A DNA stretch of 64,000 bases from Steroidobacteraceae bacterium (GTDB lineage Bacteria; Pseudomonadota; Gammaproteobacteria; Steroidobacterales; Steroidobacteraceae): NCBI GenBank assembly GCA_027531255.1, contig JAPZRU010000002.1:434001-498000 (forward strand). The letters run 5' to 3'. The notes below the pieces were generated by a model. That model saw nothing but the letters and a program-made list of their open reading frames with translations. It made no database searches and was not told where the DNA came from. Shown here piece by piece: positions 16,743-24,969 of this stretch (position 1 is its first letter; each line of letters starts with the position of its first letter). Both the position numbers and the translations under genes were made by a program.

Positions 16743-17462
16743 TCAGCGGGTGCGCACCGCGCCGGGTGCGGGCGACGCGGCGGGTGCGCCGGGCACGGAC
16801 GCGCCGGTGAGCACGTCGCCGGCGCCGCCGCGCGCGAGCAGCACGCCGCGCTCGCGCAGCGCGGCGAGCAGCGCGCGCCAGGCCTGGCCGCGGTGCGAGA
16901 CGCGGTGCTTGTCCGCGGCCGGCAACTCGGCGGCAGTGCGGTCCGGTGCGTCGACCGGCGGGCGCGCGCCGGCCAGGAACAGCGGGTCGTAGCCGAAGCC
17001 GCCGCTGCCGCGCGGCAGCGTCGCGATGCGGCCGTCCCAGCGGCCGTCGACGACGATCGGGGACGGATCGTCGGCGTGCAGCACGAACGCGATCGCGCAG
17101 CGATAGCGCGCGGTGCGGCGCGCCGGATCGACGCCGGCGAGCTCCCGCAGCAGCAGCACGTTGTTGTCCGCGTCGGTGGCCGACGGCCCGGCATAGCGTG
17201 CGGAGTACACGCCCGGGCGGCCGCCGAGGGCGTCCACCTCGAGGCCGGAGTCGTCGGCGACCGCGGGCAGGCCGGTCAGCCGCGCCGCGTGGCGCGCCTT
17301 CAGCAGCGCGTTCGCCTCGAACGTGTCGCCGGTTTCGTCCGGGGACGGCACGCCGAGCGCCGACTGCGGCAGCACTTCGGCGTCGAGGCCCGCGGCGGCG
17401 AGCAGGTCCCGGAACTCCCGGACCTTGCCCGCGTTGGCGGTCGCGAGCACGAGGCGCCTCAC
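16743..17462 (-). CDS. rdgB: Inosine/xanthosine triphosphate pyrophosphatase (RdgB/HAM1)
   Basis: Hydrolyses ITP, dITP and XTP to monophosphates, keeping deaminated purines out of nucleic acids. Family motifs: [11 protein letters not shown] at the start, [12 protein letters not shown], the [10 protein letters not shown] acid cluster, [12 protein letters not shown] and [11 protein letters not shown]. At 239 residues it is about 40 longer than usual because of an Ala/Pro/Gly-rich C-terminal tail. The start is GTG 17462, overlapping the rph stop by four bases (GTGA). The rph-rdgB-hemW order is conserved in proteobacteria. Confidence 0.97.
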   Translation of the reverse strand: MRRLVLATANAGKVREFRDLLAAAGLDAEVLPQSALGVPSPDETGDTFEANALLKARHAARLTGLPAVADDSGLEVDALGGRPGVYSARYAGPSATDADNNVLLLRELAGVDPARRTARYRCAIAFVLHADDPSPIVVDGRWDGRIATLPRGSGGFGYDPLFLAGARPPVDAPDRTAAELPAADKHRVSHRGQAWRALLAALRERGVLLARGGAGDVLTGASVPGAPAASPAPGAVRTR

Positions 17463-18184
17463 GCGCCCCCCGCGCCCAGCGCCTCCAGCTGGAGGCCGTG
17501 CAACCGCGCGATGCCCTCGGCGGCGAGGTTCAGCAGTTCGTCGAGTTCGTGCCGCCGGAACGCGTGGCCTTCCGCCGTACCCTGCACCTCGATGAAACCG
17601 CCGCCGGCGTTCATCACGACGTTCATGTCGGTTTCCGCCTCGGAGTCCTCGGAGTAGTCGAGGTCCAGCACGGGGACGCCGCCGACGATCCCCACCGAGA
17701 CGGCCGCGACCTGCCCGTGCAGCGGGTTCTCCCGGATGTCGCGCCGCTTCGTGAGCGCGTTCACCGCGTCGACGAGCGCGACGTAGCTGCCGGTGATCGC
17801 CGCGGTGCGCGTACCGCCGTCGGCCTGCAGCACGTCGCAGTCCAGCGTGACGGTGCGTTCGCCGAGCGCCTTCAGGTCGACGATCGCGCGCAGGCTGCGG
17901 CCGATCAGCCGCTGGATCTCCTGCGTGCGGCCGGTCTGCTTACCCTTCGCCGCCTCGCGCGGGCTGCGCGAGTGCGTGGCGCGCGGCAGCATGCCGTACT
18001 CGGCGGTGATCCAGCCCTGGCCGCTGTTGCGCAGGAACGCGGGCACGCCGTTCTCGATGGTGGCCGTGCAGAGCACCTTCGTGTCGCCGAACTCGACCAG
18101 CACCGAGCCCTCCGCGTGCCGCGTGTAGCGGCGCGTGAAGCGCACGGGGCGCAGTTCGTCGGGGGCTCGGCCACTGGGTCGCAT
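17459..18184 (-). CDS. rph: Ribonuclease PH
   Basis: A 241-residue phosphorolytic 3'-5' exoribonuclease trimming tRNA 3' ends. Characteristic segments are [14 protein letters not shown], the [20 protein letters not shown] block, [32 protein letters not shown] (RNA-binding Arg residues), [20 protein letters not shown] and [18 protein letters not shown] (catalytic Asp residues). Full length. First gene of rph-rdgB-hemW. Confidence 0.98.
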   Translation of the reverse strand: MRPSGRAPDELRPVRFTRRYTRHAEGSVLVEFGDTKVLCTATIENGVPAFLRNSGQGWITAEYGMLPRATHSRSPREAAKGKQTGRTQEIQRLIGRSLRAIVDLKALGERTVTLDCDVLQADGGTRTAAITGSYVALVDAVNALTKRRDIRENPLHGQVAAVSVGIVGGVPVLDLDYSEDSEAETDMNVVMNAGGGFIEVQGTAEGHAFRRHELDELLNLAAEGIARLHGLQLEALGAGGA

Positions 18185-18223
18185 CGCGGCACCGTCGGAT
18201 CACCGGGGGCCGCGATTCTGGCA

Positions 18224-18310
18224 CCGGAAATGGGGACTGTCCCCATTTCCGGCTCGGCGGAAACGGGCACCGTCCCCGTTCTCCGCGGCAAGGGGACTGC
18301 CCCCTGTTCG
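18224..18310. repeat. Cluster of GGGGAC/GTCCCC palindromes upstream of rph
   Basis: The first unit (18224-18252) is a perfect palindrome with 14-bp arms CCGGAAATGGGGAC/GTCCCCATTTCCGG and a single-base loop. A second, imperfect unit (about 18259-18283, GGAAACGGGCAC/GTCCCCGTTCTCC) and a third, short one (about 18289-18305, AGGGG/CCCCCT) follow at once. Elements of this kind are dispersed in proteobacterial genomes and in some species are linked to REP-associated (Y1/RAYT) transposases; no such transposase is in the window. Confidence 0.7.
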
Positions 18311-18490
18311 TCAGTGGCGGCGCTGCGTGGGCTCCGAGACGGCCTCGACCAGCTTGCCCACCGCCTCGTCGCTGACCGCGTCGTCGAGCGCGAGGTCGGC
18401 CTGGCTGATGATGCCGAGGCACCGGCCCTGCGCGTCGCGGACGGGGATGCGCCGGGTCGCGGCCTCGGCCCCGGTCGCAACGATCGCCGG
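18311..18490 (-). pseudogene. 5'-truncated CBS-domain gene remnant
   Basis: On the minus strand, the frame ending at TGA 18311 encodes ATGAEAATRRIPVRDAQGR, then CLGIISQADLALDD and a helix ending PTQRRH. RRIPVRDAQGRCLGIISQADLA is the signature of the second half of a CBS domain (V-R-R-x-P-V-x-D-x2-G-x-L-x-G-I-[IV]-S-x-x-D-L-A). No start codon precedes it, and the frame runs back into the end of the PP2C gene, so the N-terminal CBS half has been lost. About 55 codons remain. Flanked on the other side by the palindrome cluster. Confidence 0.7.
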
Positions 18491-18491
18491 C

Positions 18492-19232
18492 TCAGCCGAG
18501 CCAGCGCAGGACGGCGCCGGAGGCGTTGTCGCTGTGGGGCGCGGAGGCCAGTACCGCGCGCAGCCCGAGTTCCTGCAGCACTTCGCGCACCGGCACCGGC
18601 GCCTTCCAGAGCTGCGCGATCTCCGCGTCCCTGAGGCTCGCCCAGAGACCGTCGGTGCAGACCAGCAGGACGTCGCCGCGCTTCAGCCGGTGACGGCGCC
18701 CGACGGTCATCTCGGGCAGCTGCGGGTCGCCGCCGAGGCAGGACTCGACGTAGTTGCGCATCGGGTGGCCCTGCACGTCGGCCTCCGTGATCAGGCCCTC
18801 GCGCAGCAGCTGCTCGACGTGGCTGTGGTCGCGCGTGCGCGCGAGCACCTCGCCGTGGCGGATCTGGTAGACGCGGCTGTCGCCGACGTGCGCCCAGTAG
18901 ACCGAGTCGCCCTGCACCAGCGCGACCGCGCAGGTGGCGCGCGGCCGCTCCTCGAGCTTCAGCCGGCGGCCGAGCGCGCAGACCTCGTCGTGGGCGCGGC
19001 CGAGCGCGAGGTGCAGGAACCCGATCGGGTCGAACAGCGGGTGCTGCTGCTGCCAGAAACTGCCGACCAGCGAGGCGACCGTGGTTTCCGCAGCCTTCGC
19101 GCCGTCGGCATGGCCGCCCATGCCGTCGACCGCGACGATCAGCGCGGCGTGTTCGCCGGCGGCGACCGCGACCCGGTCCTGGTTGTCCTCGCGGTGGCCG
19201 ACGAGGCTCAGGTCCGCGTATTCGATCTGCAA
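18492..19232 (-). CDS. PP2C-family protein serine/threonine phosphatase
   Basis: A 246-residue stand-alone PPM/PP2C phosphatase (Stp/PrpC type) with the metal-binding motifs REDNQD (about 14-19), VDGMGGHADG (about 34-43), HVGDSRVY, LLVCTDGLW and SDNAS near the C-terminus. It presumably reverses Ser/Thr phosphorylation, but no kinase gene is in the window. The start is TTG at 19232 (TTG CAG ATC, giving MQIEYADLSLVG), with GGGGA seven bases upstream. It diverges from yicC; PP2C-yicC-gmk neighbourhoods occur in many Gammaproteobacteria. Confidence 0.94.
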   Translation of the reverse strand: MQIEYADLSLVGHREDNQDRVAVAAGEHAALIVAVDGMGGHADGAKAAETTVASLVGSFWQQQHPLFDPIGFLHLALGRAHDEVCALGRRLKLEERPRATCAVALVQGDSVYWAHVGDSRVYQIRHGEVLARTRDHSHVEQLLREGLITEADVQGHPMRNYVESCLGGDPQLPEMTVGRRHRLKRGDVLLVCTDGLWASLRDAEIAQLWKAPVPVREVLQELGLRAVLASAPHSDNASGAVLRWLG

Positions 19233-19287
19233 GCGACGGTCCCCGGGGCGCGTCTATACTCGGCCCGCGCTTTATAGCACGCACCAT

Positions 19288-20166
19288 ATGATCCGCAGCA
19301 TGACAGGGTTCGCGCGCCGGGAGGTCGCCGGCGCCTTCGGGACGCTCGCCTGGGAGCTGCGGACCGTGAACCACCGTTACCTCGAGGTCAGCCTGCGGCT
19401 GCCCGAGGATCTCCGCGCGCTCGAGTCCGAGTTCCGCACCGCCGTCGGCGCGGCGGTGCGCCGCGGCAAGGTGGACGCGGGGCTCTACCTGCGCTCGACG
19501 CAGGCCGCGGGCGGCTCGCTCGAGGTGAACGTCGCGGCGCTGGACCAGCTGACCGCCGCCGCGAGCGCCGCGAGCGCCCGCGTCGTCCCGCACCTCGGCG
19601 CGCTCGCACCACCGAGCGCGCTGGACCTGCTGCGCTGGCCGGGCGTGCTGAAGGAACCGGAACGCGACGCCACGCCGCTGCAGGAAGCGGCGCGCACGCT
19701 GCTCGCCGAGGCGCTCGGCGTGCTGGGCGAGAGCCGCGCAGCCGAGGGTGCGCGCATCGCGGAGATGCTCGAGACGCGATGCCGCCAGGTCGAGGAACAG
19801 GTCGCGCTCGTCGCGACCCGCCTGCCCGAGGTGCACGCGCGCATCCGCGCGAAGCTCGAGGAGCGGCTCGCGCAGCTCGCGGTGGACGTGAACCGCGAGC
19901 GGCTCGAGCAGGAACTCGCGATGGCGCTGACGCGCATGGACGTGGACGAGGAGCTCGACCGGCTGAAGAGCCACTGCACCGAGGCGCGCACCGCGATGCG
20001 CTCCGGCGAACCCGCGGGGCGCAGGCTCGACTTCCTGATGCAGGAGTTCAACCGGGAAGCGAACACGCTGTCGTCGAAGAGCCAGGACGCGGACACGACG
20101 CGCGCGGCGGTGGCGATCAAGGTGCTCGTCGAGCAGATGCGCGAGCAGGTGCAGAACGTCGAGTGA
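19288..20166 (+). CDS. yicC: YicC family endoribonuclease
   Basis: A 292-residue protein beginning MIRSMTGFARREV, the invariant YicC/YloC N-terminus. It also has WELRTVNHRYLEVSLRLPE and a C-terminal DUF1732-type region (MRSGEPAGRRLDFLMQEFNR, then EANTLSSKSQDADTT). YicC proteins act as endoribonucleases in E. coli and Bacillus; the precise target here is unknown. A -10-like TATACT (19255-19260) lies upstream without a good -35. ATG 19288 was chosen because the motif starts there; a longer open frame upstream overlaps the divergent gene. Confidence 0.96.
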   Translation: MIRSMTGFARREVAGAFGTLAWELRTVNHRYLEVSLRLPEDLRALESEFRTAVGAAVRRGKVDAGLYLRSTQAAGGSLEVNVAALDQLTAAASAASARVVPHLGALAPPSALDLLRWPGVLKEPERDATPLQEAARTLLAEALGVLGESRAAEGARIAEMLETRCRQVEEQVALVATRLPEVHARIRAKLEERLAQLAVDVNRERLEQELAMALTRMDVDEELDRLKSHCTEARTAMRSGEPAGRRLDFLMQEFNREANTLSSKSQDADTTRAAVAIKVLVEQMREQVQNVE

Positions 20167-20732
20167 GTCGGGCACCGCTCGCTCCGCCCGAGATCTCCGT
20201 CGGCTTCCCGCCGATCGCGCGCCGCGACGCGCGCGTGCTCGTGCTCGGCTCGCTGCCCGGGCGCATGTCCCTCGAGTACCGGCAGTACTACGCGCAGCCG
20301 CGCAACGCGTTCTGGCGGATCGTCGAGGCGCTGTTCGGGATCCCGTTCGACGCACCGTACGCGAAGCGCACGCACGAACTCGCCCGCCGCGGCGTCGCGC
20401 TGTGGGACACCTGCGCGGCAGCGCACCGGCCCGGCAGCCTCGACAGCGAGATCCGGCTCGACACGGTGCAGCCGAACGACTTCGCGGGCTTCTACGCGAC
20501 CCACCGGCGCATCGCACGCGTCTGCTTCAACGGTGCGAAATCGGCGGAGCTCTACCGGCGGCTGGTGCTGCCGTCGCTCCCCGCGCCGTGGCGCGACCTG
20601 CCGCACGTAGCGCTGCCGTCCACGAGTCCCGCGAACGCGGGCACGGACTTCGCGCGCAAGCTCGCGGCGTGGCGGAGCGTCGCGGAGGCGGTGCAGGCAT
20701 CGGACTCGACCGCGCGGCGCCCGGGTCGATAG
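20163..20732 (+). CDS. DNA-deoxyinosine (hypoxanthine) glycosylase, UDG superfamily
   Basis: A 189-residue enzyme of the uracil-DNA glycosylase superfamily, closest by eye to family 6 hypoxanthine-DNA glycosylases. It has LVLGSLPGRMSLEYRQYYAQ then PRNAFWRI (motif 1), GVALWDTCAAAHRPGSLD, and LPSTSPANAG (motif 2). It removes deaminated bases, a job parallel to RdgB encoded nearby. The start is GTG 20163, overlapping the yicC stop (GTGA), so it is co-translated with yicC. The last 15 residues are basic and unconserved. Confidence 0.9.
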   Translation: MSRAPLAPPEISVGFPPIARRDARVLVLGSLPGRMSLEYRQYYAQPRNAFWRIVEALFGIPFDAPYAKRTHELARRGVALWDTCAAAHRPGSLDSEIRLDTVQPNDFAGFYATHRRIARVCFNGAKSAELYRRLVLPSLPAPWRDLPHVALPSTSPANAGTDFARKLAAWRSVAEAVQASDSTARRPGR

Positions 20733-20794
20733 GCGCAGGCGCCTCGCGGGTGCACGCAGGTCGGCGGCCTCGCGGGCCGCGCGCGCCGCCGGCC

Positions 20795-21280
20795 TCAGCG
20801 CACCACGTGCTCGACCTTCGGCGGCGGCAGCTGCAGCGCCGCGGTGACGTCGCGCGCCAGCGCGAAGGCCAGCTCCGACTCGCGCGCCGCCGGCCACTCG
20901 CGCGTCCGCGAACGCACCTCGCGGCCCTGCCCGTCGACGATCCGCACGCGCACGCGCCAGCGCTCCCCGGCGCGCTCGACGGCGCCCTCGACGCGCTTCT
21001 CGGCGAGCGCGGCATCCGCGGGCACCTCGAGCCCCGGCGTGCGCGCCAGCAGGTCGCGCACCTGCGGCGCGAGGCCGTTCGCGAACGCCACCGTCGCGGC
21101 GTCGGCGCCGGGCGCGGGCACGAAGGCCGCGACGGCGACGGACTCGACGCGCGCCTGCGCCGGCGTGCGGCTCGGCTTCGTGGCCCAGAACGTGGCCGCG
21201 ATCACGCCGGCGGCGCAGAGGCCCGCGAGCCACGGCAGCCAGCGCGGCAGGCGTCGGTCGGGCGACGAGGAGGCAGTCAC
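20795..21280 (-). CDS. Membrane-anchored TolB-N/FlgO-like domain protein
   Basis: A 161-residue protein with one membrane helix (WLPWLAGLCAAGVIAATFWA) after a short cytoplasmic N-terminus. The periplasmic part resembles the domain found C-terminal to many CadC-like regulators and adenylate cyclases: VESVAVAAFVPAPG, TVAFANGLAPQVRDLLARTP, ALAEKRVEGAVERAGERWRV, RVRIVDGQGREV and ELAFALARDVTAAL. Here there is no winged-helix or cyclase output domain, and the frame upstream of GTG 21280 (GGAG upstream) shows no conserved sequence. It diverges from the NRAMP-like gene. A sensory or envelope role is inference. Confidence 0.7.
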   Translation of the reverse strand: MTASSSPDRRLPRWLPWLAGLCAAGVIAATFWATKPSRTPAQARVESVAVAAFVPAPGADAATVAFANGLAPQVRDLLARTPGLEVPADAALAEKRVEGAVERAGERWRVRVRIVDGQGREVRSRTREWPAARESELAFALARDVTAALQLPPPKVEHVVR

Positions 21281-21371
21281 GGCGACGGGGCTCCGGTGCG
21301 AGGGCCCGCGATTCTTCGCCACCGCCGCGGTCGCGCGCAACCTCGCGCGCCGCGCTAGGCTCGCGTCCGGG

Positions 21372-22643
21372 ATGCGCCACGCGGGGAGCGGGGTGGGCAC
21401 GACGCGGAAGGCCGACGTCCGGGGCGGCACGGACGGCAGTGCCGGCGGCACGCCGAAAGCCGGCGTCGCCGGCGGCATGGCCGGCGCGATCTTCCTGATG
21501 GCGACCAGCGCCATCGGCCCCGGCTTCATCACCCAGACCACCGCGTTCACCGCGCAGCTCGGCGCGGCCTTCGCGTTCGCGATCGTCGCCTCGATCCTGA
21601 TCGACGTGGCGCTGCAGTCGAACGTCTGGCGGGTGATCGGCGTGTCGGGCCTGCGCGCGCCGGAGCTCGGCAACCGCGTGCTGCCCGGCGCGGGTCACGC
21701 GCTCGCGGCGCTCGTCGTGCTCGGCGGCCTCGTCTTCAACGTCGGCAACGTCGCGGGCGCGGGCCTCGGCCTCGAGGCGCTGCTCGGCCTGCCGCCGCTC
21801 GCCGGCGGGCTCGCGTCCGCCGCGCTCGCGATCGGCCTGTTCGCGTCGCGCCGGGCCGGGCCGGCGATGGACCGCCTCGTGGTCCTGCTCGGCCTCGTGA
21901 TGATCGCGCTGACCGCGTGGGTGGCGTGGACCTCGGGGCCGCCGCTCGGCGCGGTGCTCGTCAACGCGGTGTGGCCGGAGCGCATCGACGCGCTCGCGAT
22001 CGTCACGCTGGTCGGCGGCACGGTCGGCGGCTACATCACCTACGCCGGCGTGCACCGGCTGCTCGACGCGGGCGTCGCCGGCCCCGCGCACGTGCGCACG
22101 ATCGCGCGCGGCGCGGTGCGCGGCGTGCTGCTGACCGGCGTGATGCGCGTGCTCCTGTTCCTCGCGGTGCTCGGCGTCGTCGCGGGCGGCGCGAGCCTCG
22201 ACCCGCGGAACCCCGCGGCCTCCGCCTTCGAGTCCGCCGCTGGCGAGTTCGGGCTGCGCGCGTTCGGGCTGATCCTGTGGGCGGCCGCGATCACGTCGGT
22301 GATCGGCGCCTCGTACACCTCGGTGTCGTTCCTCGCCGGCCTGCACCCGCGGCTCGAGGCGCATCGCGGCGCGCTGGTCGTGGGCTTCGTCGCCCTGTCC
22401 GCGGCGCTCTACGGGCTCGCGGGCGCGCCGCCGGTCGCGCTGCTGGTGTTCGCCGGTGCCTTCAACGGCCTGATCCTGCCGCTGGGCGTCGGTCTGCTGC
22501 TGTGGGCGGCGCTGCGCCGGCCGGACCTGCTGCCCGGCTACGCGCACCCCCGCTGGCTGGCCTGGGCCGGCGTGGCCGCGTGGGCGGTGACCGTCTGGCT
22601 GGCCTGGGTGGCGCTCGGCGGCCTGGCGAAACTGTTCGACTGA
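21372..22643 (+). CDS. NRAMP-superfamily transporter lacking canonical metal-site motifs
   Basis: A roughly 423-residue integral membrane protein with about 11 hydrophobic helices. The first helix has ATSAIGPGFITQTTAFTAQL: the GPG turn of NRAMP is present, but the metal-binding DPGN that follows in Mn/Fe transporters is replaced. In the sixth helix VGGTVGGYITYAGVHRLL stands where canonical NRAMPs carry the MPH motif. Substrate specificity should therefore differ from MntH; I cannot name the substrate. ATG 21372 has no strong ribosome site and internal starts are possible before the first helix; the N-terminal 35 residues are Gly-rich and polar. Confidence 0.8.
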   Translation: MRHAGSGVGTTRKADVRGGTDGSAGGTPKAGVAGGMAGAIFLMATSAIGPGFITQTTAFTAQLGAAFAFAIVASILIDVALQSNVWRVIGVSGLRAPELGNRVLPGAGHALAALVVLGGLVFNVGNVAGAGLGLEALLGLPPLAGGLASAALAIGLFASRRAGPAMDRLVVLLGLVMIALTAWVAWTSGPPLGAVLVNAVWPERIDALAIVTLVGGTVGGYITYAGVHRLLDAGVAGPAHVRTIARGAVRGVLLTGVMRVLLFLAVLGVVAGGASLDPRNPAASAFESAAGEFGLRAFGLILWAAAITSVIGASYTSVSFLAGLHPRLEAHRGALVVGFVALSAALYGLAGAPPVALLVFAGAFNGLILPLGVGLLLWAALRRPDLLPGYAHPRWLAWAGVAAWAVTVWLAWVALGGLAKLFD

Positions 22644-22747
22644 GCGGGAAGCGCGCGGCTCGCGCCGTGGACCGGGCCGCCGCGCCACGCGGGCCGGGGC
22701 CGATGGTGCTACCCTGCGCGCCCTCTTCCGCCCGTCCCGCGCCCGCG

Positions 22748-23380
22748 ATGTCCGAAACACCCGCCTCCCGCCGTGGCCGACTGTTCGTGATCGCGGCGCC
22801 GTCAGGCACCGGCAAGACCAGCCTGGTGAAGGCGCTGATGGCCGCGATGCCGGAGCTCGCGTTCTCGGTCTCGCACACCACGCGGCGCGCGCGCCCGAGC
22901 GAGGTGGACGGCCGCGACTACCACTTCGTGGACGTCGACACGTTCCGGAAGATGATCGCGGACGGCGAGTTCCTCGAGCACGCCTGCGTGTTCGACAACC
23001 GCTACGGCACCTCGCGGCGCGCGGTCGAGAGCGCGCTGGAGCGCGGGCAGGACCTGATCCTCGAGATCGACTGGCAGGGCGCGCAGCAGGTGCGCCGCGC
23101 GCTGCCCGAGGCGATCGACGTCTTCATCCTGCCGCCGTCGCGCGAGGCGCTCGAGGAGCGCCTGCGCGCGCGCCCGAAGGGCCCGGACGACGTGATCGCG
23201 CGGCGCCTGCAGGACTCGGTCACCGAGCTGTCGCACTGGCACGAGTTCCGCTACGCGGTCGTCAACGACAAGTTCGGCGACGCGCTCGAGGCGCTGATCG
23301 CGATCGTGAAGGGCAAGGGCGAGGGCTTCCGCAGCTCGCGGCCCGAGGTGCGCACGCTGGCGGCGGGGCTGCTGGCATAG
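22748..23380 (+). CDS. gmk: Guanylate kinase
   Basis: A 210-residue enzyme phosphorylating GMP and dGMP to the diphosphates. It has the P-loop APSGTGKTSLVKAL (about residues 17-30), the GMP-binding SHTTRRARPSEVDGRDYHFV block, FLEHACVFDNRYGTS, ILEIDWQGAQQVR and a C-terminal lid and helical region. ATG 22748 gives the standard length. Placed upstream of rpoZ-spoT as in E. coli and Pseudomonas, but here a glutathione peroxidase gene and a DUF1684 remnant intervene. Confidence 0.98.
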   Translation: MSETPASRRGRLFVIAAPSGTGKTSLVKALMAAMPELAFSVSHTTRRARPSEVDGRDYHFVDVDTFRKMIADGEFLEHACVFDNRYGTSRRAVESALERGQDLILEIDWQGAQQVRRALPEAIDVFILPPSREALEERLRARPKGPDDVIARRLQDSVTELSHWHEFRYAVVNDKFGDALEALIAIVKGKGEGFRSSRPEVRTLAAGLLA

Positions 23381-23443
23381 CTGAAGTGTCGCGCGGTCCG
23401 GCTATGATCGTCGTCCCTGGCGATCCACCGCACCGGAGCCGAG

Positions 23444-23995
23444 ATGAGCACCACCCACACCGCGATCCCCCTGAAGACCATCGACGGCCGCGACACCTCG
23501 CTCGACGCCTACCGCGGCAAGGTCGCGCTGGTCGTCAACGTCGCCTCGAAGTGCGGGCTGACGCCGCAGTACGCGGGCCTCGAGAAGCTGTACCGCGAGA
23601 AGAGCGGCGCGGGCCTCGTGGTGCTCGGCTTCCCGGCGAACGACTTCGCCGGCCAGGAGCCGGGCACCGAGCAGGAGATCGCGAACTTCTGCAGCACGCA
23701 GTACGACGTGACCTTCCCGATGTTCGCGAAGATCTCCGTGGTCGGCGCGAACCAGCACCCGCTGTACCGCGAACTCACGCGCCTGCAGCCCGACACCGCC
23801 GGCGACCCCGACGGCTTCCGCAAGGCGCTCAAGGGCTACGGCATCGAGCCGAACCCGGCGCCGCAGGTGCTGTGGAACTTCGAGAAGTTCCTGCTGGCGC
23901 GCGACGGCCGCGTGGCCGGGCGCTTCGCGCCGAACGTGGCTGCGGACGACCCCGCGCTGGTCGCGGCGATCGACGCGGAGCTCGCGAAGGCTTGA
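23444..23995 (+). CDS. Glutathione peroxidase family protein (thioredoxin-type, Cys)
   Basis: A 183-residue peroxidase reducing hydroperoxides. The catalytic tetrad can be seen: Cys37 in NVASKCGLTPQ (Cys instead of selenocysteine), Gln in GFPANDFAGQEPGT, and Trp/Asn in VLWNFEKFL. Bacterial Cys-type members commonly use thioredoxin; that is family knowledge. No signal peptide, so cytoplasmic. TATGAT at 23403-23408 could be a -10 box. The gene follows gmk by 63 bp. Confidence 0.95.
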   Translation: MSTTHTAIPLKTIDGRDTSLDAYRGKVALVVNVASKCGLTPQYAGLEKLYREKSGAGLVVLGFPANDFAGQEPGTEQEIANFCSTQYDVTFPMFAKISVVGANQHPLYRELTRLQPDTAGDPDGFRKALKGYGIEPNPAPQVLWNFEKFLLARDGRVAGRFAPNVAADDPALVAAIDAELAKA

Positions 23996-24049
23996 GTCGG
24001 ACGGCGTTCCACGGCCGCGCGCCGCGGAACGCCAGCCGTCGCGGCCGCA

Positions 24050-24457
24050 GGAGTGCGGCGCCGGCGGACGGCACCCGTGTTGCGCCCGCGTGCGGCGGTG
24101 AAGGTGACGCGCCCGTCGCGGAACCGGAAGTTGCCGACCCGCGCCGGCAGCGCGGGGTGGTCGAGCGCGAACGCGTTCCCGGCGTCGCGGCCGAACCCGG
24201 TGCGCCCGGACTTCCAGCCAATGGAGCGCGATCGGCGTCAGCCAGCCCGACTCGCTCGTCAGGCTGGCGAGCCGACGCGCCCGCCACGCTTCGATCGCGG
24301 CCGGGTCGGCCCGGGGTCCCGTCGCGGCCGCAGGCGGGGGAACGGGTGGAGCCGGGGTCGATGCGCCGGCGAGCAGGGGCAGCAGGGCCGCCAGGGCCAG
24401 ACCGGCCAGCGCGGGGCCCACGGACGATCGCGGACGGAAGGGGCTGCGGGCGTTCAC
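24050..24457 (-). pseudogene. Frameshifted and truncated DUF1684 family gene
   Basis: From GTG 24457 the minus strand encodes a signal peptide (PALAGLALAALLPLLAG) and then IEAWRARRLASLTSESGWLT followed by PIALHWL, the N-terminal signature of DUF1684 proteins (W-R-x3-R-L-x3-x-G-W-L-x2-x-L-x-W-L). After HWL the frame breaks: with one base removed within CTTCCAG (24211-24217) the next frame continues KSGRTGFGRDAGNAFALDHP, then ALPARVGNFRFRDGRVTF, the expected continuation. The C-terminal half of the family is missing, and the frame runs out into the glutathione peroxidase region. This fills most of the 23996-24624 gap. Confidence 0.75.
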
Positions 24458-24624
24458 GACGCGAAGCCACGACGCGAAGCACAGTGGAGCCCGAGGGGCA
24501 CACGGCCAGACCGCCGTCGGCCGGCCGGCAACCGGTGCACCCACCCGCAGCGAGCCGCAAATGCTGGCCGTAGCAGGCGTTTTTCGCTATCCTGTTCGAC
24601 CTTCTCCGTTCCCGCAGACCGCCC

Positions 24625-24918
24625 ATGGCCCGCATCACCGTCGAAGACTGCCTCCACAACGTCGACAACCAGTTCGAGCTGGTGCTGCTCGCCGCCAAGC
24701 GCGCGCGCCGCCTCGCGAACGGCGCGGAGCCGCTCGTGGACTGGGAGAACGACAAGCCGACGGTCGTCGCGCTGCGCGAGATCGCGGACGGCAAGGTGAG
24801 CCGGGACCTGCTGCTGGAAGCGGACCCGGAGCCGGCGCCGCCGCAGATCGTGCCGCCGGAGTCTTCGCTCGACCTGCCGCCCGACTTCCGCGCGCCGCAG
24901 TTCGGCCTCGGGGACTGA
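24625..24918 (+). CDS. rpoZ: RNA polymerase omega subunit
   Basis: A 97-residue omega subunit, with [20 protein letters not shown] at the N-terminus, then [13 protein letters not shown] and [19 protein letters not shown]. Omega assists assembly of the beta' subunit and is part of the ppGpp site 1 in E. coli polymerase. It lies directly before spoT as in most Gammaproteobacteria. A TATCCT -10-like box at 24588-24593 lies 31 bp upstream. Confidence 0.97.
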   Translation: MARITVEDCLHNVDNQFELVLLAAKRARRLANGAEPLVDWENDKPTVVALREIADGKVSRDLLLEADPEPAPPQIVPPESSLDLPPDFRAPQFGLGD

Positions 24919-24969
24919 TCCCGGCCGCACCGACGGAGCCGCCGCCCCTCCGGAGTTCCTGCCCCCCCG

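Noticed and set aside
19485-22760. 1091-codon minus-strand frame
   Set aside because: Runs antisense through yicC, the glycosylase and the NRAMP-like gene and is compositionally a shadow.
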